DNA of 64,000 nucleotides from Aquisphaera giovannonii (GCF_008087625.1 NZ_CP042997.1:5828001-5892000); one strand, 5' to 3'; numbered from the stretch's first letter, positions 42,955-52,335 are shown. A program made the numbers and translations. The notes: generated by a model from the sequence alone, not told the origin.

Positions 42955-43285
42955 GTTATACGAGAGGTTCGTTCGGAGGACATGGGCGCATCTTCATGCC
43001 ATATCGTACCAGACATCTTGGGATGTGCCGTGGAACCCGCTCCGCGGCGTGACCGCGCCGCGGCGCATCGAGCCCCCCTCGCCCGAGCGGGGACGGCCGG
43101 AGGCGTACACCGCGGAGCCGGGGGCCATGGGCCCGCGGGCGGCCCGGCGTCGGGCGGCCGCATCGCGGGGAGATCGCCCATGAGGTGGCGAGATGAAGGG
43201 GGGGGGGCTGACCGGCGAGGGGAAGGGGAGGCGTCCCGAGGACGTCCCCTCCCGAGGCATGGGGCGGCGAAACGACCGGGGTATT

Positions 43286-43786
43286 TCACTCGGCGGCGGC
43301 GCGAGGGCGGCCTCGCGTGCGGCGAGGAGCCTCGGGCTCGGCCGGCGCGGCGGCGAACCGAGGGGCCGGTTCCGGCGCGGCCGCGACCGGAGGCGGGATG
43401 ATCGGCAGGAGTCGATAGGACTCCTCGACGATCCGCGCGATCCCTTCGGCCATCGGCGAGGAGAGGAGCCTGCGGAACTTCTCGATCAGCTCCTCGGCCC
43501 GATCCTGCCCGACGGCCCGCTCGACCCCGACGCCGAGCATCGGGGCCGCCTCGACGCCCTCCTGGCCCTGGGCCTCCCCCAGCACGGGGGTCGAGTCCAG
43601 CAGGATTTCCAGCGGCACGCCCAGCGCCCGCGAGATCCGCCGCAAGGTCCCCGCCTGGGGCTTGCTCGTGTTTCCGCGCTCGATCTGGTAGAGGGCGGTC
43701 CGGGAAATCTTCGCGCGGCTTGCGAGTTCGTCCGGGCCCCAACCTTTGGAGTAGCGCAGGTCGCGAATTCGTTTCGCCAGGTTCAT
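43286..43786 (-). CDS. XRE family transcriptional regulator
   Basis: A 166-residue regulator. The first 60 residues are a Cro/CI-type helix-turn-helix (LAKRIRDLRYSKGWGPDELA, SRAKISRTALYQIERGNTSK, RISRALGVPLEILLD). The C-terminal 100 residues are acidic then Pro/Ala/Arg-rich without a recognised sensor. The ATG at 43786 has TGAGG nine bases upstream; a TTG at 43798 is the only longer start. It is divergent from an AT-rich, 690-base region with a strong hairpin that ends at the next gene, and probably regulates itself from there. Confidence 0.85.
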   Translation of the reverse strand: MNLAKRIRDLRYSKGWGPDELASRAKISRTALYQIERGNTSKPQAGTLRRISRALGVPLEILLDSTPVLGEAQGQEGVEAAPMLGVGVERAVGQDRAEELIEKFRRLLSSPMAEGIARIVEESYRLLPIIPPPVAAAPEPAPRFAAAPAEPEAPRRTRGRPRAAAE

Positions 43787-44473
43787 AGATTGCCTCAATT
43801 GCTAATGGGTCAGATGGCCGCCTTGAAGAATTATACGTGTTTGACGCCGCACAGGCGACGTTTTGAAGATTGTTTTTCGCAGGCTCGGATCATAATTCTT
43901 CGGCAAATCCGACGCAATGGTGCATCCGGCCGAAATGCCAGGAAAGACTCGTTCGGCGGGCGGCTGCCTCGCCGGGCCACAAGTCGCGCACCCCTCGCCA
44001 CACCCGCGGTCGAGGCCTGCCCCCGCGGTTGGCGGGCCGTGTCGCGTCAATTTGCCCGGGATTCGCGGCTCGACCGCGGCCGATGCCCGGGCCGCCCGCG
44101 ACGCCTTGCGCCGCACGTGGCGTTTGCTAAATTAAGAGATGTCGAATTGATATCGGAGAATTGGGTCGGCCATTGAGAGGCGGTTTCCGCCAACAATATA
44201 AAATGATTTTAATCCTTCTCACGCATACAGAATCGAATCTTACATGATCTCAATCGGGCAAGCCGCAATGGGCCCGGCGCCGCCGGCCGGGTCTCGCTTT
44301 CTCGGGTGTCCCGCGCAGCCGCCGACCCTCTTGTGCGGGCGACCGACCGGCGTTAATTTTGTGCGGTGCAAGCACGAAGACCACGCATCATAAATGCGTG
44401 GTGTCTTGGTTGCAAGTAATGCCTTAGCATTTCTGTTCGGACGAGGTGGAATGCCCCCCCGAGAGGATCCGCC
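43787..44473. other. AT-rich intergenic island with a strong bulged hairpin (44376-44408)
   Basis: A stretch much richer in A/T than its surroundings, with no supported gene. It holds a small hairpin at 44179-44191 (GGCGG-TTT-CCGCC) and, at 44376-44408, a long stem AAGACCACGCAT...ATGCGTGGTGTCTT (two-base bulge, five-base loop) flanked by TGCAA motifs that could extend the stem. This ends about 65 bases before the 44474 gene and could be a leader RNA, ncRNA, or protein site. Confidence 0.4.
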
Positions 44474-45094
44474 ATGATCGATTCAATCCGGACCTTCGAC
44501 CTGTACTGGCCGTCACGCGTCCCCTCGGTGGCTTCGTCCTCGGAAGTCCCGCGGATCCCGTCGTATCGGGTCGGAGAGCCGTTCGGGGAAGGGCGGCGGG
44601 CCTGGCCGGTCGGTGCCCATTATCGCCATGGCGACAATGGGCACGAGTTGGTCCTAATTCATTCATCGCCGGATAGCAGCATAGTCAACGACGCATGGCG
44701 AGGAGAAGCCGAATTTGCGATTTCGATCCGGGCGGCGATGATCGTTTTCTCGTACCGATTCGGGCGGACGATCCCGTGGTCCGATGCCCCGTACTCCTGG
44801 CACATGCAGGATGCGGCCTCGCGGAGGCTGCCCCCGCCCGGTGGCTCCCCGGAGGCGAGGGCCCTGCTGTGGGTCTCCCTCGTCGGCGCCGAGGACGGGC
44901 TGATCCTCGCCCAGCGGGGGGTCGTGCTGGCGCCCGCGTTCACGAGGGCCCTGGAGGCGGCGATCCGCCGCCAGGCGAGCCGCCCATTCGACCCGCACGG
45001 TTGCGTCACGGCCGTCCGGGACGTGCTCGTCGCGCGTCGGACGCCCGAGGAGAGGCTCCGCCTGGCCGCCTCGCGGACGCGGGGCAACTGCTGA
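44474..45094 (+). CDS. Hypothetical cytoplasmic protein
   Basis: A 206-residue protein with no domain I recognise. GAGAGG lies upstream of the ATG. The sequence has protein-like composition, including EFAISIRAAMIVFSYRFGRT, IPWSDAPYSWHMQ, ARALLWVSLVGAEDGLILAQ, and VTAVRDVLVARRTPEERLRL, with a hydrophilic N-terminus and no signal or membrane segment. It follows the AT-rich island with its hairpin, which may regulate it. Confidence 0.65.
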   Translation: MIDSIRTFDLYWPSRVPSVASSSEVPRIPSYRVGEPFGEGRRAWPVGAHYRHGDNGHELVLIHSSPDSSIVNDAWRGEAEFAISIRAAMIVFSYRFGRTIPWSDAPYSWHMQDAASRRLPPPGGSPEARALLWVSLVGAEDGLILAQRGVVLAPAFTRALEAAIRRQASRPFDPHGCVTAVRDVLVARRTPEERLRLAASRTRGNC

Positions 45095-45121
45095 TCCCCC
45101 GCGGCGGCACGGGGCTCGGCG

Positions 45122-46297
45122 TCAGTCGCGATAGCCGAGGATGGCGGACCAGAGGGAGTCATAAGCGGCAACGACGCCGCCCGCCGAATGACGGCGTTCC
45201 ACGCGGGCGCGGCCCGCGAGGCCGAAGGACCGACAGGCCGACGGGTTGAGCGCGGCCTCCCGCAGGGCGGCGGCCAGGGCCGTCGCGTCTCCCGGGGGCA
45301 CCAGCCAGCCGGTCTCGGCGGGGACGACCAGCTCGTCGGTCCCCTCGACGGCGGTCGCGACGACCGCCCGGCTCGCGGCCATGGCCTCGAGCACCGCGTT
45401 GGGCATCCCCTCCCAGAGCGAGGCCAGGACGAGCAGGTCGGCCGTCGCGAGCAGCCCCGGCACGTCGCGCCGGGGTCCCAGCCAATGGACGCGGTCGCGG
45501 AGGGCCTCCGACCCGGCGATCCGGTCGAGGAGCCAGCCCCGGTCGGGGCCGTCCCCGGCCAGGGCGAGGTGCCAGCCGGGGCATCCGGCGATGACCCGCT
45601 CCGCGGCGTCCAGGAGCGGCACGAGCCCCTTCTGCGCGGCCAGTCGGCCCACCTGGACGGCCAGGAAGGCGTCCCGCGGGATGCCCAGCTCGGACCTCGG
45701 GACCGGGGTCGCCTCGTCGTAAGGCCGCGGGTCGATGCCGTTGGGGATGACCGCCAGGCGGCGGGGGTCTAGCCGGCCGGCCTCGAGGCTGAACCGGCGC
45801 ACGCCCTCGGACACGCAGACCGAGCCGGCGGCCAGCCGCTCCGTGATCCGGTCGAGCGTCAGGTGCCAGCCCTTCTCCCGCTCGGCGACCCGCAGGCCCC
45901 CGAGCACCCACGGCCGCCCGGCGAGCGGGGCGGCGAGCCTCGCCGCGAGGTTGGCGTGGAAGAGGAAGCTCTGCACCAGCTCCGGCCCCCGCGTCCTCAG
46001 CGCCCTCGCGAGCCGGGAGACGATCGCCAGCGGCCGCCGCGGGCCCCCGCCCAGGCATTGGCAGTCGATCCCGGCCCGCCCCAGCTCGGCCGCGAGCGCC
46101 CCCTCGCCCCCCAGGGCGATCACCGACGGCTCCCACCGCGCGCGGTCCAGCCGCGTCGCCAGGCCCACGAGGGCCCGCTCCGCCCCGCCGACGTCCAGGT
46201 CGGTGATCACCAGCGCCACCCGCACCGGGCGAGAGGGCCGCGGGCGAGGGCTCGCGGCCCGGAGTCGGTCTTCGAGGGCCTGCACGGCTGGGGCCAT
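45122..46297 (-). CDS. GT4-family glycosyltransferase
   Basis: A 391-residue GT-B fold enzyme of family GT4: N-terminal VRVALVITDLDVGGAERALV (acceptor-site GGAE), then VSEGVRRFSLEAGRL, VIPNGIDPRPYDEA, QVGRLAAQKGLVPLLDAAER, LALAGDGPDRGWLLDRI, and the nucleotide-sugar motif E-G-M-P-N-A-V-L-E-A-M (EGxxNxxLE). The last motifs TDELVVPAETGWLVPPGD are classical. It likely adds a sugar to a cell-surface or capsule-like polymer. The ATG (46297) has GGAGG directly adjacent, so a slightly different start is possible. Divergent from queA, which starts 158 bases away. Confidence 0.9.
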   Translation of the reverse strand: MAPAVQALEDRLRAASPRPRPSRPVRVALVITDLDVGGAERALVGLATRLDRARWEPSVIALGGEGALAAELGRAGIDCQCLGGGPRRPLAIVSRLARALRTRGPELVQSFLFHANLAARLAAPLAGRPWVLGGLRVAEREKGWHLTLDRITERLAAGSVCVSEGVRRFSLEAGRLDPRRLAVIPNGIDPRPYDEATPVPRSELGIPRDAFLAVQVGRLAAQKGLVPLLDAAERVIAGCPGWHLALAGDGPDRGWLLDRIAGSEALRDRVHWLGPRRDVPGLLATADLLVLASLWEGMPNAVLEAMAASRAVVATAVEGTDELVVPAETGWLVPPGDATALAAALREAALNPSACRSFGLAGRARVERRHSAGGVVAAYDSLWSAILGYRD

Positions 46298-46354
46298 CCT
46301 CCGGAGGTCGCGCCCGCGTCGGTCCGCCGACCGGCGTCGGCGGGCGCGGGGCTG

Positions 46355-46360
46355 TACAAT
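46355..46360 (+). promoter_or_regulatory. Candidate -10 element (TACAAT) before queA
   Basis: TACAAT in GGCTGTACAATGGTC, 95 bases before the queA GTG; a similar TACAAT context precedes the DAC-like gene at 8498. Confidence 0.3.
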
Positions 46361-46454
46361 GGTCGCCGTGGGGAGGCGACGGGCCGTCGCCCGCCACACC
46401 ATTGTAGCCCGATCCGCCGCCCCTTCCCCGATCGGCCCGCCAGGAGCGTCCCGC

Positions 46455-47501
46455 GTGCTCGCGTCCGAGTTCGACTTCGACCTGCCCGTTGAGCTGATCG
46501 CCCAGCACCCGGCCGCGGCCCGCGAGCATTCCCGGCTGATGGTCGTCCGCCGCGACGGGGGGCGCATCGAGCACCGCCGGTTCGACGAGCTCCCGGCGCT
46601 CCTGGACGGGCGCGACATCCTGGCGAGGAACTGCACGAAGGTGATCCCGGCCCGTCTGATCGGCCGTCGCGAGGCGACCGGCGGCAAGTGGGAGGGGCTC
46701 TTCCTCCGCGAGGTCGAAGGGGGGGCCTGGGAGATCCTCGCCGCGACCCGGGGCCGCCCGGCCCCCGGCGAGCGCGTCGTCGTCGACCATGGCGGCGGCG
46801 AGGGGCTCCGCCTGGCCCTCGAGTCCCGCGGCGAGGAGGGCCGGTGGATCGTCCGCCCGCTGGGCCCGCCGGCGGCATCGACCCTGGCCCTGCTCGAGCG
46901 GCATGGACAGATCCCGCTCCCGCCTTATATCCGCAAGGGACGCGCGGGCGAGGAGGACCGGGAGCGCTACCAGACGGTCTTCGCCCGGGCGCCGGGCTCG
47001 GTCGCGGCGCCGACGGCCGGGCTGCACTTCAGCGACGCCACCTTCCGCGACCTCGCGGCGAAGGGGGTCGCCTGGGTGGACCTGACGCTGCACGTCGGCG
47101 TCGGCACGTTCCGGCCGATCGAGGCGGAGCGGATCGAGGACCACGTCATGCACGCCGAGTGGGCCGAGCTGACCGCCGAGGCGGCCCGGGCGCTCAACGC
47201 CAGGCGGGCGGCCGGCGGCCGGGTGGTGGCCGTCGGCACGACCTCGACGCGGACGCTGGAGACGGCGGCCGCCGGCGGCGAGATCGCCCCCTTCAGCGGC
47301 CCGACGGGCCTGTTCATCCGCCCGGGGCACGCCTTCCGCGGGCTGGATGCCCTGGTCACGAACTTCCACCTGCCGCGGAGCAGCCTGCTCGTCCTCGTGA
47401 GCGCCCTGGCGGGCGTGGACCTGATCCGCGAGGCCTACCGGGAGGCCGTCGCCCGCCGCTACCGCTTCTATAGCTACGGCGACGCCATGCTCATCCTGTG
47501 A
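46455..47501 (+). CDS. queA: S-adenosylmethionine:tRNA ribosyltransferase-isomerase QueA
   Basis: QueA (348 residues) transfers and isomerises the ribosyl group of AdoMet onto 7-aminomethyl-7-deazaguanine at tRNA position 34, giving epoxyqueuosine. Family landmarks: FDFDLPVELIAQHPAAAREH, SRLMVVRRDGG, ARNCTKVIPARLIG, IPLPPYIRKG, RYQTVFARAPGSVAAPTAGL, HFS, TLHVGVGTFRPIEAERIEDH, HAEWAELT, RVVAVGTTSTRTLE, FIRPGHAFRGLDALVTNFHL, and YRFYSYGDAMLI. The start is GTG 46455, with CAGGAG nine bases upstream and the family N-terminus directly after it; longer frames are not conserved. Confidence 0.95.
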   Translation: MLASEFDFDLPVELIAQHPAAAREHSRLMVVRRDGGRIEHRRFDELPALLDGRDILARNCTKVIPARLIGRREATGGKWEGLFLREVEGGAWEILAATRGRPAPGERVVVDHGGGEGLRLALESRGEEGRWIVRPLGPPAASTLALLERHGQIPLPPYIRKGRAGEEDRERYQTVFARAPGSVAAPTAGLHFSDATFRDLAAKGVAWVDLTLHVGVGTFRPIEAERIEDHVMHAEWAELTAEAARALNARRAAGGRVVAVGTTSTRTLETAAAGGEIAPFSGPTGLFIRPGHAFRGLDALVTNFHLPRSSLLVLVSALAGVDLIREAYREAVARRYRFYSYGDAMLIL

Positions 47502-47671
47502 GGGCGTGCGGGCGATGTTGACGCGGGGAATCGCGGGGAGGCTTCCGGTCATCGAGGCATCCCGGCGCCCTGCCCGGGGGATACGATCGAATGCCGGGGG
47601 GATGGCCCCGGTCGCCGAGATGAGGAACGGACCCGGCCCGAGGCCTGCTCACGAGGATCGATCCGAGAGCG

Positions 47672-48169
47672 ATGACGACCACCGACCGCCCCGAATCTTG
47701 CGGAGCCGGACTCGAGCCCGGAGGGATCCCCGCCCGCCGCGCCGGCGAGGATCGGCGGGCCCGTCGCACCTCCCCGCTCGACGCGCTGCGGGCCCGGGGG
47801 CGTCGGGGGCGGGTGCGGAGGGCCTCGGAGCGCGAGGGGGCCTACTTCCTGGACCGATTCGACGCGACGACCCTGGCGATGGCCCTCTCGCTCCTGGCGC
47901 TAACCCTGATCGACGGCCTGCTCACGATCGAGGTGCTCGACCGCAGCGGCGAGGAGATCAACCCGGTGATGCGGCACTTCCTGGGCCGCGGGCACGGGCC
48001 GTTCCTGGTGGCGAAGTACTGCCTGACCGCGGCGGGGCTCCCCGTCCTGGTCGTCTACCAGAACTGGCCGTTCTGGGGGACCCGCTTCCGCGTCGGCTAC
48101 CTGTTGCCGATCTTCGTGGGCCTGTACGTGGCCCTGGTCACCTACCAGCTCCGCCTGCTGGGGGGCTGA
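47672..48169 (+). CDS. DUF5658-like small membrane protein
   Basis: A 165-residue protein with a basic N-terminal half (many Arg) and three hydrophobic helices (about 68-90, 105-120 and 138-160). The stretch TLIDGLLTIEVLDRSGEEINPVMR, then GPFLVAKYCLTAAG, matches the DUF5658 family of small membrane proteins. Its last 32 bases overlap the end of the convergent secretin gene. Function unknown. Confidence 0.75.
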   Translation: MTTTDRPESCGAGLEPGGIPARRAGEDRRARRTSPLDALRARGRRGRVRRASEREGAYFLDRFDATTLAMALSLLALTLIDGLLTIEVLDRSGEEINPVMRHFLGRGHGPFLVAKYCLTAAGLPVLVVYQNWPFWGTRFRVGYLLPIFVGLYVALVTYQLRLLGG

Positions 48170-51100
48170 GCGGCCCGGCGTCGGCCGGGAGGAGCAGCCG
48201 CATCCCGACGTTGACGCCGCCCGCCTCGCTCAGCATCTCCCGGTTCAGGGCGGCGACCTCGCCGGCGCGGGCGGGGTCGCCGAGGCGATCCTCGGCGATG
48301 CTCCGGAGCGTCTCCCTGCGGCGGACGACGTGGATCGAGACGCCGCCGTCGCCCCGGGGCGCCCGGCCCTGCTGGGGCGGCCGCGCCTGCGGTGCCGCCG
48401 AGGCCGCGGGCCCCCGGGGGGGCGCGTCGGGATGGGCCGCGAGCTGGATCTGCGAGTCCCGGGTCGCCTGCCTCGCGCCCCGCGGGGCGGCCCTCGCCTG
48501 GGCCCGGCGCGGGGCCGCCGGGGCCGTCGCCGGCACGTCCCGGAGCCGCTCGCGGGGCGGGACGACGAGCCTGGTGCCGGCGGCCAGGGCGCCGGGCCAG
48601 GCCACCTCGCCGCGGTTGGCCCACCAGAGGGCGCGGGCCAGGCCGGGCGTGCCGTAATATCGCTCGGCGATCGAGCCGAAGTCCTCGCCCGCCGCGACGA
48701 CGTGCCGCCTCTCCGACGCGACGACGTGCCGCCTCTCCGGCGCGGGGGAGGGCACGGGGGTGGGCGCGGATGCGGGGGCGACGGCGGCCGTCGCCGAGGC
48801 CGGGACGGGGGTGAGGTCGGGGATCCGGGCCGGCACCCGCCGGGGCGCGTCGTCCGCCCCCGCCGAGGCGAGCGACAGCGCGGGGTCCACCTTCGGGGCC
48901 CGCGACGGCCGCCGGCCGCCGGCCGTCGCGGCGCCTCGCGGCGATCGCGGCGGCGAAGCGGGAGCGGGCCTCCACGCGGTCACCCCGGCGGTACCTGTCG
49001 CCGGGGCCTGGGGCCGGTACGAGGCCGGCGTTGGGGCCGTCTCCGCGGCCGCGACGGCCGCCGGGGGCCGGTCGTCGGCCTCGAGCGTGTCGGCCACCTC
49101 GAAGTCCGACTCGTCGATCCTCCCCGACTGCATCCGGAAGGCCCCCGCCGTGAAGGTGCCCGCGAGGGCCGAGGGCGGGGGAGACGGTGCAGCGAACGCG
49201 GAAGACCCCGGCGACGCCTCCGGGCCCCGGGCCGCCGGCGGGGCGTCCCCCTCCCCGGCGGGCCGGCCCGCCGGAGGCATGGCGGGCCGGGGCCCGGCCG
49301 CGACGTCCCCCGCCCCCTCGGGCCCGGGCTCGGCCGGGGCGCCGCGGCGGCCGCCCCGCGATGCCGATGGGCGGGCGGGCGCGATCGCGGCCGCCGATCC
49401 GGCCTCGCCGGGGCCTCCGGATGGGGCGGCGGGCGCGGGCCCGGCCGCGAGGGCCGTCGACGCCGCCGGCCTCCGCAAAGACGCCTCGCCCGTGTCCCGG
49501 CCGGCCGCCTCGGCCGACCAGATGTGCGGGGTCAGCAGGACGACCAGCTCGCGGCGGCGGTCGATCTTGTCCTTGTTCCCGAACAGGTGGCCGAGGAGCG
49601 GCACGTGGCTGATGCCGGGCAGCCCCTGCGACGTGTAGTCGTCCTCGTCCTCCATCAGGCCGCCGATCACCAGCGTCGCCCCGTCGGGCACCATCACGTT
49701 GGTCGTCAGCTCCGCGGTCGTCGCGCTCGGGAGGTCGTCCACCACCACCCCCTGGCTCCGCTCCGGGTGGATCTCCAGCCGGACCATGCCGTCGTTGGAG
49801 ACGAACGGCCGCAGCCGCAGCAGCGTGCCCACGTTCAGGAACTGGACCTGCTGGATCGTGCTCGTGAAGTTCTGCGAGAGCGTCCGGAAGCCGAGCCGCG
49901 AGCCGAGCTGGATCTCCGCCCGCTGCTTGTTCAGCACGAGCACCCGGGGGCTGGCCAGGACCTTGGTGCTGCCGACGGTCTCCAGCGCCCGGACGAAGCC
50001 GGTGACGTTGTTGGAGACGAACCCGTACTTGATCCCGTTGGTGGTGGAGGCGAAGCCCGTGGCGTCGGCCGCCGCGGTGCTGGTGGCGATCTTGCCCGCC
50101 GCGGTGAGCACCTGGGCCGGCGTGAACCCGACGTTGCCGTTGATCGCCGCCCCGGCGCCGATGACGCCGAGCTGCTGGCCCAGGTTGTCCACGACGGCGA
50201 AGTTGACGCCGAGCTGCTGCTCCTTGTCCAGCTCCACGCTGATGATGACCGCCTCGATGAGCACCTGCACCGGCTGGACGTCCAGCCGGGCGACGATCTG
50301 GTCGATGATCTTCAGGTTCGACTCGTAGTCCTGGATGACGAGCACGTCGTTGCCGGACATCGAGGCGCCGCCCGTCGCCGGCTGGGTGCCGCGCTGGATC
50401 GTCCCGGCGCCGCCGATCACCGCGCCGCTGCCCACGCCCCCCCCGCCGACCACCCCGCCGCCCGCGCCCGCACCCAGGCTGCCCCCCGTGGCCAGCGTGG
50501 ACGCCTCGCTGACCCCGAACTGGTAGTTCGGCGTGGTCGCGAACCGCTTGCGGCCGACGTCCTCGCTCAGGAACGGCGTCAGCATGACCATCACCTCGTC
50601 CGCCCGGACGTAGTTCAGGCGGTAGACCTTGGTGATGATCCGCTCCTTCTTCCTGCCCTCGGCCTCGTCCTTGACCTCTTCCCGGGAGTAGATGAAGCGC
50701 ATACCCCCCTCGTCCCGCTCGACCAGGCCGGCGAGCTTGAGGACCGAACGGAGCAGGTCCTCCAGGGCGACCTTCTCGAAATTGGCCGTGATCGTGCCGG
50801 AGACCTTCGGGGAGACCAGGATGTTCAGGCGGCCCCGGCGGCTGAGGAGCTCCAGCAGTTGGCGGACGTCCAGCTCGTTGGTGTGGAGGGTGACCAGGCC
50901 GTCGTCGTCGAACCGGACCTCCTGCGGCTCGGCGGCCCCGGCGGGCTCGCCCTTGCCTTCGGGCCCGGCGCCCTCGCCGGCCGCGGGCGCGGCGGGGGGC
51001 GCCGCCGGCGGGGTGGTGGAGGGCCTCGCGACCCGGCCCCGGCCGGCGGGCGTGGGGGCCCCGCCGCCGCCGCCCGGGGGCTGCGGCAGCGGCTCGGACC

Positions 51101-51335
51101 GGGGGACCTGGTCCTTCTCCGGGGTGGCCGCCCCGCCGAGGCCCGGCGCCGGCGGCTGCGGCGGCTCCTGGGCATCCGTCGCGGACAGGGGCGTAGGCGC
51201 CGGGCCTCGCCCCGCGGCGGGCGGGCCCGAGTCGGCACCTCTCGCCCCGGCGCCGAGACACGGCACCAGCATCAGGCCGAGGCAGATCGGCGCCGACTTG
51301 ATCGCCGTAAAAGCTGTCCGGTTCAAGGGAAACAC
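48138..51335 (-). CDS. gspD: Type II secretion secretin (GspD) with two C-terminal LysM domains
   Basis: A 1065-residue outer-membrane secretin, the exit channel of the type II secretion system. N-terminal signal and a Pro-rich region (about 35-140) precede an N0/STN-like domain (142-205: HTNELDVRQLLELLSRRGRL), N1-type repeats (RLNYVRADEVMVMLTPFLSE), a Gly-rich loop (283-325), and the secretin core (345-605: VQVLIEAVIISVELDKEQQL, LVIGGLMEDEDDYTSQGLPG, VPLLGHLFG). The segment 610-875 is Ala/Pro-rich. Two LysM-like modules end the protein (about 877-925, HVVAAGEDFGSIAERYYGTP; about 1001-1049, HVVRRRETLRSIAEDRLGDP). LysM binds peptidoglycan, so this may anchor the pore. It is the last gene of the minus-strand operon and overlaps the 47672 gene by 32 bases. 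Confidence 0.9.
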   Translation of the reverse strand: MFPLNRTAFTAIKSAPICLGLMLVPCLGAGARGADSGPPAAGRGPAPTPLSATDAQEPPQPPAPGLGGAATPEKDQVPRSEPLPQPPGGGGGAPTPAGRGRVARPSTTPPAAPPAAPAAGEGAGPEGKGEPAGAAEPQEVRFDDDGLVTLHTNELDVRQLLELLSRRGRLNILVSPKVSGTITANFEKVALEDLLRSVLKLAGLVERDEGGMRFIYSREEVKDEAEGRKKERIITKVYRLNYVRADEVMVMLTPFLSEDVGRKRFATTPNYQFGVSEASTLATGGSLGAGAGGGVVGGGGVGSGAVIGGAGTIQRGTQPATGGASMSGNDVLVIQDYESNLKIIDQIVARLDVQPVQVLIEAVIISVELDKEQQLGVNFAVVDNLGQQLGVIGAGAAINGNVGFTPAQVLTAAGKIATSTAAADATGFASTTNGIKYGFVSNNVTGFVRALETVGSTKVLASPRVLVLNKQRAEIQLGSRLGFRTLSQNFTSTIQQVQFLNVGTLLRLRPFVSNDGMVRLEIHPERSQGVVVDDLPSATTAELTTNVMVPDGATLVIGGLMEDEDDYTSQGLPGISHVPLLGHLFGNKDKIDRRRELVVLLTPHIWSAEAAGRDTGEASLRRPAASTALAAGPAPAAPSGGPGEAGSAAAIAPARPSASRGGRRGAPAEPGPEGAGDVAAGPRPAMPPAGRPAGEGDAPPAARGPEASPGSSAFAAPSPPPSALAGTFTAGAFRMQSGRIDESDFEVADTLEADDRPPAAVAAAETAPTPASYRPQAPATGTAGVTAWRPAPASPPRSPRGAATAGGRRPSRAPKVDPALSLASAGADDAPRRVPARIPDLTPVPASATAAVAPASAPTPVPSPAPERRHVVASERRHVVAAGEDFGSIAERYYGTPGLARALWWANRGEVAWPGALAAGTRLVVPPRERLRDVPATAPAAPRRAQARAAPRGARQATRDSQIQLAAHPDAPPRGPAASAAPQARPPQQGRAPRGDGGVSIHVVRRRETLRSIAEDRLGDPARAGEVAALNREMLSEAGGVNVGMRLLLPADAGPLSPPAGGAGR

Positions 51336-51606
51336 CCTCGCGGTTGCGGCCAGAGGTTCGCTCGCCCGCCGGCCAGGTCCTCGCGCGGAGGCTGCCGCTC
51401 GTGGCGGTTCGTGGGCCGGCCCAGAAGTGAGCAGGCCGGCCCCTTCGATCCTTTGATTCGGCTGCCGGGCAGGGGAGACTTGAGGAATGTTCCGGTTGTG
51501 ACGGTTGGCGAGGGGCCCGCCGGGCCGTCCGGATCCGCGGGCGCCCTTCCGGCCGGGGCCCGCCGCCCGGCATCGGGGGCCGGCCCGCCCGCGCCGATGG
51601 GCCCGC

Positions 51607-52335
51607 TCAGAGGGGGAACTGGCCGCCGCCGAAGTACGAGGGGCCGTAGGGATTGTAGGGGCCCGGCTCCACCACCTGGCCGGGGTAGTAGGGGCGGGAC
51701 GGGTCGAACGGGGGCGGGATGACGCCCGAGCCCTCGCCCGTGATCGGCGCGGTGAACTCCGGCGTGGGCCTGGCGTTGTGGTCCTGGCCGGGCCGGAGGC
51801 CCTCGCCTTCCAAGGTGACGGGGGGCTCGCCGCCGGTCTGCGGCGGCGAGGCCGGGCCCCGGTGGTTGAGCCTGCGGGCCAGCACCGGCTCCACCGGCAT
51901 GTAGTCTCGCGGCAGCGTCCCGAAGTTCAAGGCCACCCGGCGGAGCACGTCCCGCGACAGCCTCTCGTCGCCGACGTGCGCCGGGCCGAAGGTGATCCGC
52001 GCGTTGGTCATGCCGTTCTGCGGGGTCAGCGTGATCGTCGCGGTGCGGCCGTCGGGCGCCCGGGCGGTCATGGCCCTCGCCTCGTGGCCGCGGCGCTCCG
52101 CCGGGTGCTGCTCGGTGAAGCCGAGGTCGCGGAGGGCCTCGATCGTCGCCCCCTCCACCTGGGGGACGGGGAACTGGAACACCTGGGACGACGTGCCGCA
52201 GAAGTTGTAGAAGGCGTAGTCGCTGGCGGCGACCCCCGGGATGCTCCCGACGGCGCGATACCAGCCGGGCAGCCCGCACCCGGGGGCGATCAGCCCGATC
52301 AGCATGGTCGCCGCGGTCGCAACGTTCCGGCGCAT
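51607..52335 (-). CDS. DUF3568-like lipoprotein in the secretion operon
   Basis: A 242-residue predicted lipoprotein: a short hydrophobic leader ends in APGCG (lipobox), followed by a domain like DUF3568 (FQFPVPQVEGATIEALRDLG, EARAMTARAPDGRTATITLT, ITFGPAHVGDERLSRDVLRR) and a Pro/Gly/Tyr-rich tail. Its place between gspK and gspD suggests a periplasmic accessory or pilotin-like role, which is inference. The stretch to gspD (51336-51606) is non-coding. Confidence 0.75.
   Translation of the reverse strand: MRRNVATAATMLIGLIAPGCGLPGWYRAVGSIPGVAASDYAFYNFCGTSSQVFQFPVPQVEGATIEALRDLGFTEQHPAERRGHEARAMTARAPDGRTATITLTPQNGMTNARITFGPAHVGDERLSRDVLRRVALNFGTLPRDYMPVEPVLARRLNHRGPASPPQTGGEPPVTLEGEGLRPGQDHNARPTPEFTAPITGEGSGVIPPPFDPSRPYYPGQVVEPGPYNPYGPSYFGGGQFPL

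Noticed and set aside
43193-44176. Plus-strand frame opposite the XRE gene
   Set aside because: Antisense of the regulator, low complexity; the HTH on the minus strand is unmistakable.
48690-48742. Near-duplicate 24-base segment inside gspD (RRHVVASERRHVV)
   Set aside because: A small in-frame tandem duplication in a low-complexity linker; not evidence of an element.
48330-51722. 1130-residue plus-strand frame opposite gspD
   Set aside because: Arg/Gly/Asp-rich antisense shadow of the secretin gene with no domain.
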